A DNA stretch of 64,000 nucleotides, taken from the NCBI GenBank assembly GCA_023238725.1, contig CM041546.1:14236483-14300482 (forward strand). Direction: 5' to 3'. Below the pieces are notes generated by a model. The model saw only the letters and a list, made by a program, of their open reading frames with translations, did not search any database and was not told where the DNA came from. Origin of the DNA: Scortum barcoo. Its lineage: Eukaryota; Chordata; Actinopteri; Centrarchiformes; Terapontidae. Made by a program: the position numbers and the translations under genes. This document shows, one piece after another, positions 58,600-64,000 of the stretch; position 1 is the stretch's first letter, and the number at the start of each line of letters is the position of its first letter.

Positions 58600-60200
58600 G
58601 TTTGTCCACCTTCAGTGTTTTCTTAACTCCACCTTCCTCACCTGCACCTTCTTCTCTCCTCTTTACACCTTCCTTCTTCCTTCTGTCTCTCGCTCTCCTT
58701 CTAAATTAAAAGAGGCGCACATAACACTGATATCAGGTTAAGGGTAATCCAGTCTTGCTCTGCCTCAACCACATTCTGTGATCAGCCTTTTCTCTGAAGT
58801 TGACTCCCAGCCCTGCCTTTTTCCTCTTTGTTTGGGTAAACTAGTCCTGCTGCTCCTTGTCATTTTTAGCCCTCGGCCTTTTATTAAGCACGACTGGCCT
58901 TCATTGCACTGAACCAGCAGGACAAGATTGGCAGTCTCTGGAGTCATTTGTCAGCAATAATAAACTCAACTTCTTTCTGGGTAAAGGCATCAAACTGAAT
59001 CCTACATCATGTAAAATATATAAATAGCATACTGCCAGTTAAGATAATGCATTATGACATTGGTGGAAGGAGTACTTAAATCCTTTACTTAAATAAAAGT
59101 ACCAACAACAATGTCCAATTAGTCACAAGTTAAAGTCCTACATTAGAAAAACTACCAAAGTAAAAGCCTGTAAGTTTTATCAACAAGATGTATGTAAAGC
59201 GTAAGAAGTAAAAGTAATAATTTTGCAAAGGGAAAATATAAAGGTGATCTAAATATTGTACATTTAGTTGTAGTGATTAGTATAAGTGGACAGGCACTTC
59301 AGCTCACCACAACATATTACTCATTTTTGTATAGTCTGATCGGTGGTTGTTGAGCTATGTCTGACATACAACTAAATAAATATTGCATCACATTATTTGC
59401 TAAAATTAAAACGCTTGAGCTCTGTGCAAAGCATTTATCTATACCCATATCCTGTTTAGTATTGAAGGGGGAGGTGGAGTGAATCCAAGCTCACATTGAG
59501 AAAGAAGAGGGTCACACCCTGGACAGCTCATCAGCTGACCACAAAGCAAACACACACACAGGCGATCTTTAATACCTAGGGCCAATTTAGTTTCCAATCC
59601 AGCTAAGCTATATGCATTTGAAGAAGAAGTATTTTAAAAACAGAAATGTTGTTGATGATGGTGCTAGATGAAAAGGATTACCAGTTACTACAATTCACCC
59701 TGAAGGGAACACAAATATCTGCACTACATGCATTTTATTCATCCTGTAGTTATGACGACATTTCACTCAAAGCTGCAAATGTCAACCTCATGGTGGCAGT
59801 TGTGTTTTAGTTTTAGCAGTGTTTCAGTTTTGACCAAAATGGTGGAGCACCCGCCGCAGCATCTATAGAGCCTTGCAAGGCTGAACAAATAACATTATGT
59901 TTGTCAAACACTTAATTTTACATAATGCAATAATTTCATCTGTTTCATGCCTTTGTATTTCATCAGAAAAAACAGCTTTATTATCTGCAAGTTGTCAGTG
60001 TTCTTTTTAATTAGGCACATAATAAGCACTATAGTGGTATGTTACATTATTTACAGTACATTTTGTTGAAGTCTATTGGAAATACCCCGCTTTGCTTCAG
60101 AAGGCACAGCATTGGACAAATGAAACACAGTAATATGAAGAATTAGGGAAAAGCAGAGATGTCACTAAAATGAAAATGTAATTCCAAAATCTGTGAGCAC
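58600..60200. other. Intergenic region between STYK1 and GSTK1
   Basis: No coding exon recognised. It contains a family A repeat copy (59060-59290) and a candidate GSTK1 polyadenylation signal (TTTATT at about 59977, AATAAA on the minus strand). Confidence 0.6.
59060..59290. repeat. Dispersed fish repeat, family A
   Basis: Contains GTGGAAGGAGTACTTAAATC, then CTTTACTTAAATAAAAGTAC, ACAAGTTAAAGTCCTACATT and ACCAAAGTAAAAGCC, the typical order of an abundant teleost repeat. Confidence 0.65.
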
Positions 60201-60230
60201 GGCAGCAGTGTGTGAAGGCAGCTTTTCCTC

Positions 60231-61351
60231 CTACAGTTTAGCACCTGATTTGTCCGGCTGAGGTCCCAGCCACTTCTCTCCTGAAACGGAGAACAAAATG
60301 AGGATGAGTGAGAATCTCAGGCGACCTTAGCTTAAATTTCTATTTAGATGTTGAACTTTGTATGATCCAAAGACGCTAAAGACTGCAACACAGTGTTTGT
60401 CTCAAATTCATGTGTTCCTACTATGTCAGTAACAATGTACTGACATTATATCCCATATTTTTATCAGAGTTTATCAAGATCAAGACTAATTTTAATGTTT
60501 TTATTATGACTTTTACATGATGTGTGTTCATGAATGATGCGCAGTACAGCATTTTTCTAACCAATGCAATGGGCCATGAGCTCAAATCTGTCAGATCCAA
60601 AAAACATCTCTGGCTTTCCATGTACATGACACACCAGCAGGGGGAAGCCAAATGCCTGTGAAGGGGCAGAGGGAGAGATCTGGTTCATTACATTGCAATG
60701 TCTCTCTCAGCCTGGAATGACAAGGAGAAGTGAAGGGCAACTGACCCCATGATCGAGCGCTTCCTGCGTTGCGCTCTTCAGCTTGTCTTTGATGTCCTGT
60801 GAGGTGGACAGCTCCAGCACTGCCTTAATCTCGCTGTCAGACAATCCTGCTTTCTTTGCTGCCTGCGAAAACAACAACAACAACAAAAAAACACTGCAAC
60901 AAAACTAGAAGTGCTTCTTAATCTTTTCAAACATAACCAGGCTGGATGGGCTGGTACCTCAGACAATGATGCAGGTTCAGTGATGTCCTTGTCCTCGCTC
61001 CAGATCCTTCTCCACAGCTCCCGGGACACCCGCTCCACCTGCTGGTCTCCACCTTTCTTTCTCTCTTGTACCGCCATCACAAATCGCATCGCAGTCAAGG
61101 AGCCTGGGAGAAGAAAACAGAAAAGGACCTGAAACTCACAGCATCTTCGGCTTTGCTCAGTAAAGAAACAGTAACACTAGGCACAACATCAGCTGACATG
61201 ATAGAGGCCTCTTTCTTTCTCAGTGCTTTATTATTCACAAGGACAAATAAGAAATCTGGCTTCTTGGTAAAAAATGCCAAAAAAACAACAACAAATACAG
61301 TACAAAGGAGTAAGAATCTGATAACATGTGGGACCAAATACACATGCACAA

Positions 61352-61382
<31 letters not shown>

Positions 61383-63313
61383 GATCCATCTTTCCACATT
61401 TTGCAACAAAAACATATTATACTAATGATATTTTTTAAGAAGGAATATCTGAAAGGAATGACTTCAACTGTGAAAACGCTAATGACATGTTAATTGAATA
61501 TAAGTAAATAAGGACACAAGTCACAACAAACTCCTTAATGAGGCAAAGTCAGTCCTCCACATGATATATAAAATGTATCCTCCCCTAAATGGGAAAGCAC
61601 AGATTGGTACTTTTCAATAAAATTATTCAGTCATGCAATACTCAAGTTTATCTTTCCACTGATGTGATGATTTAGGTGCTGTCTGATCCATCCGGATATT
61701 GTTGTATGTTTTATGATAAGAGCCTAACAGCTGCAATATTTTTATGTCAACAATAGGTCAAAACGAAAGAAAGGAGAGCATCAGCTCTTCACATTTACGA
61801 GGATAGAATCAACAAATGTTTTGCATCTTTGCTAGAAAAATGACAAAAGCCATAAAAATCAATTATCAAAATAACAATTTAATTTTGGTCAATCAAATGA
61901 TCAACTAATTGTTGCAGCTCTAGTAAAAATCTACCTTTTAAGACCGTCATTATTTCAGCTGATATTGTGCTTCTTTGGTGCATAATTCAGTGTTTACGCA
62001 CAGAGAGGGGGAAGAGCTAATAAAGGCCCAGCAGCTTATTTTAGTCTCAGGGCACTCAAGCTGGTTATTCAAGCCAATGCACTGATCAATACATGTAACA
62101 GCGCTGATCCTGTCAGATCCTGCCTGTATTTACCTTTTTTGAACATGGCCTCGAAGGGGTCAGATGGAGCCTGCAAGGGAACATTAAAATACTCTGCCAA
62201 GCGGCCCAGATCCTTGGTCATGTACATGAATTTGTTTGGGACCAGACCAGGGGGCTTGTTGCCTGTCATGAAAAATAAACATTACATGAAATATTACAGA
62301 ACTGACAGTTTCCACACAGATGCAACATGACCTGCAACATTTTAGTATACAGAGAGATACAGGTAGAGATCAATAAAGATATTTATATAGCGGTCTACAA
62401 CAATCTGCCGATACTGACACTAAAAACAACGAAGATGTTAATGACACAGTTGTATGGATGCACTTTGCTCAATCAAACCATGTGAAAGACATCGTGCTCA
62501 AACTGTGCAACAAATATTCTACTCCCCTAAAAGGAGTCCTTTTCTTGTAATTTAAACTTTTAAAAACACTCAAAGCAGAAACTCTGATTGGTCATTCAAA
62601 CATTCAAAAATCAAATTTAAAGTGCAGTTAAGTGCACAAGTTTAAATCTGAGTATTCAGAATGACAAAGAAATTATAATTCCAGCATAAAATAATAATGG
62701 TTAATAGACAGTATCGGATTATATTTTTTTCCCTCAGATATTTGACCCAGTGATTTTAACCAGTATCGAAGCAGTAATGATACTGAATATCACACCAGCT
62801 CATCCATACATGTGCACATCACTTTAATGTTCAGGCTTATAAAAGGTGGAGCTAAACTTAATTATTTGATATACTGCTGGCTTATCTTATCTGAAACTTA
62901 TAATATATAACACCTCCACCTGATTAAAGTCATCATATGGAGGCAGTGGAGTGGCTGATATAAAATGGAAATACTCAAGCAAAGCACCTGAAACTTGTAG
63001 TCAATGCAGTGCTTGAGTAAATGTACCAAATGACTTCCCCCACCTCCTTTTATCATTTACCTGATCCTTGCATGATGCCCCCCAGGTAAGCAGGGCGCAG
63101 TTTGAGCTCGATGTCCCACACCTGTCTGTAGCGGCACATCACCTGCAAACAGGAAATGTTTCACAAAGTTTCATTTTGCTCTCAGCCTGTGGTTTTCTTC
63201 TTGAAGCTAACATGGGGAAAAAAATGAACCGAGAAGAAGCAAACCTCAAAGCTGAGCCAGGAGTAAGGAGACACCACATCGTAGAAGAGCTCGACCACTT
63301 TCCTGGCGCTCAT
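60231..63313 (-). CDS. gstk1: Glutathione S-transferase kappa 1
   Basis: Thioredoxin-fold (DsbA-like) glutathione transferase of mitochondria and peroxisomes. Exons: 63313-63245, 63142-63061, 62262-62134, 61103-60958, 60862-60746, 60655-60562, 60280-60231; phases agree, 228 aa (human 226). The N-terminus VVELFYDVVSPYSWLSFE carries the catalytic serine (Ser15). Further family blocks are WDIELKLRPAYLGGIM, NKPPGLVPNKFMYMTKDLGR, AMRFVMAVQE, AFGFPLLVCHVHGKPEMFFG and GSDRFELMAHCIGEKWLGP. It ends AKL, a canonical peroxisomal PTS1-type tripeptide. The coding exon begins just after an acceptor at about 63320, so there is a non-coding first exon (donor AACAAAG/GTGAG at 63495). In human the gene lies close to TRPV5/6 on 7q34. 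Confidence 0.97.
61353..61378. repeat. (CA)n microsatellite
   Basis: Pure CA run in the GSTK1 intron between exons 62262-62134 and 61103-60958. Confidence 0.9.
61735..61922. mobile_element. MITE-like element, family B (reverse, partial)
   Basis: Ends ATCAACTAATTGTTGCAGCTC, the reverse complement of the family's start (GAGCTGCAACAATTAG). It is truncated at its other side and lies in a GSTK1 intron. Confidence 0.55.
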
Positions 63314-63494
63314 GTTCAGGTCTGCAGAAGTGTTTGCAGTCACACACCGATCAAATGAAATGTAAAGTAAGTTAGTTATTGACGTGTGGAGGAGACAGAG
63401 AGCGCCGCCTTCACTGCCCAGTGGGTCAAAGTTCACCTGAACTGACGCTGTTTTATTAAACAAGCGCATTGGTTAAATGTTTAAAACAACTCAC

Positions 63495-64000
63495 CTTTGT
63501 TGGTATTAACAGCGGAGAAGTGGCTAAACCAGTTAAAATAATTTGCTGAATTTGACGCAGCTTCGAGTTAGCAGGAAGCAACACGGAGAGGGAGAAGCAC
63601 AATGTCCGACCGCACGGTTTGTATTTGAACACACCACCGCCCCCTTTCTTCTTCTGCTTCCTTTATTAGTTTATTGTCTGTTGGCAACATACACATGTGA
63701 AACAGCGCCACCATGTCTTATCTAGTAAATGTGTTTCTTTTGAGTAGATAATTGAAGATACTTGTTCATTTATTCACTCTCAACTACCAGTTTATTTTAT
63801 ACGTCTAACTAACGCACAGTAACAATCCTGCAATAAATAACATTATACAGAGATCTATCTTATGCAAGCCGAGAATGGCCGTGCAATTTATTTTATGCCC
63901 TTATGTCCAGATAATGATTTAATTATGTTGTTATCTCATGACAAACAAAGCTCAGCAAAAGTCACTTTCTAACACATAGCCTACAGACACCTGTTGCCTG
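63495..64000 (-). promoter_or_regulatory. Promoter side of GSTK1 and end of window
   Basis: The non-coding first exon should end at 63495 and extend to about 63600, where base composition is richer in G and C. Beyond that the sequence is AT-rich with no coding exon I can support. Confidence 0.4.

Noticed and set aside
1..64000. CRISPR array, bacterial operon, prophage or tRNA/rRNA gene
   Set aside because: No spaced direct repeats of CRISPR type, no ribosome-binding-site gene strings and no RNA gene fold recognised; the window is vertebrate nuclear DNA.

Overview
This is vertebrate nuclear DNA, almost certainly from a teleost fish. Genes are split into many short exons with GT-AG introns, AT-rich intergenic DNA carries microsatellites and old transposon copies, and the encoded proteins match vertebrate families. 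The closest group looks percomorph-like, but that is inference. All exon structures below were read by eye from splice signals, reading phase and protein similarity; no alignment was run.

Layout: (1) 1-4.9 kb, gene-poor. (2) 5.3-11.8 kb, plus strand: a TRPV5/6-type epithelial calcium channel in 16 coding exons (719 aa). (3) 12.5-18.0 kb, minus: a small type II C-type lectin receptor of the NK-receptor kind (229 aa), tail-to-tail with the channel. (4) 18.9-21.0 kb, minus: a divergent GABARAP-like Atg8 protein (117 aa), with a promoter near 22.7-23.1 kb. (5) 24.8-35.5 kb, minus: a large ARHGEF5-like Rho guanine-nucleotide exchange factor with a very large charged first coding exon, then DH, PH and SH3 domains. 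Its DH domain carries a 4-base tandem duplication that breaks the reading frame. (6) 39.6-42.3 kb, plus: the cation-dependent mannose-6-phosphate receptor M6PR (278 aa). (7) 46.9-51.2 kb, plus: the Polycomb protein PHC1 (806 aa), probably with a dead hAT transposon in its 3' UTR. (8) 53.5-57.4 kb, minus: STYK1, a membrane pseudokinase (452 aa). (9) 60.2-63.3 kb, minus: glutathione S-transferase kappa GSTK1 (228 aa).

The genes do not form an operon or one pathway. What links them is ancestral synteny. In human, TRPV5/6, GSTK1 and ARHGEF5 lie on 7q34-q35, while the C-type lectin cluster (NK complex), GABARAPL1, STYK1, M6PR and PHC1 lie on 12p13. Here the two sets are interleaved within 60 kb. 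The lectin next to a GABARAP-like gene, with M6PR, PHC1 and STYK1 nearby, therefore looks like a minimal fish counterpart of the NK gene complex.

The strongest points for follow-up are the DH-domain frameshift, a predicted 8-base microexon and an unusual Arg/Glu/Asp-rich N-terminus in the RhoGEF, the complete loss of catalytic residues in STYK1, a (TG)10 tract abutting an M6PR splice acceptor, and the hAT remnant in the PHC1 3' region.
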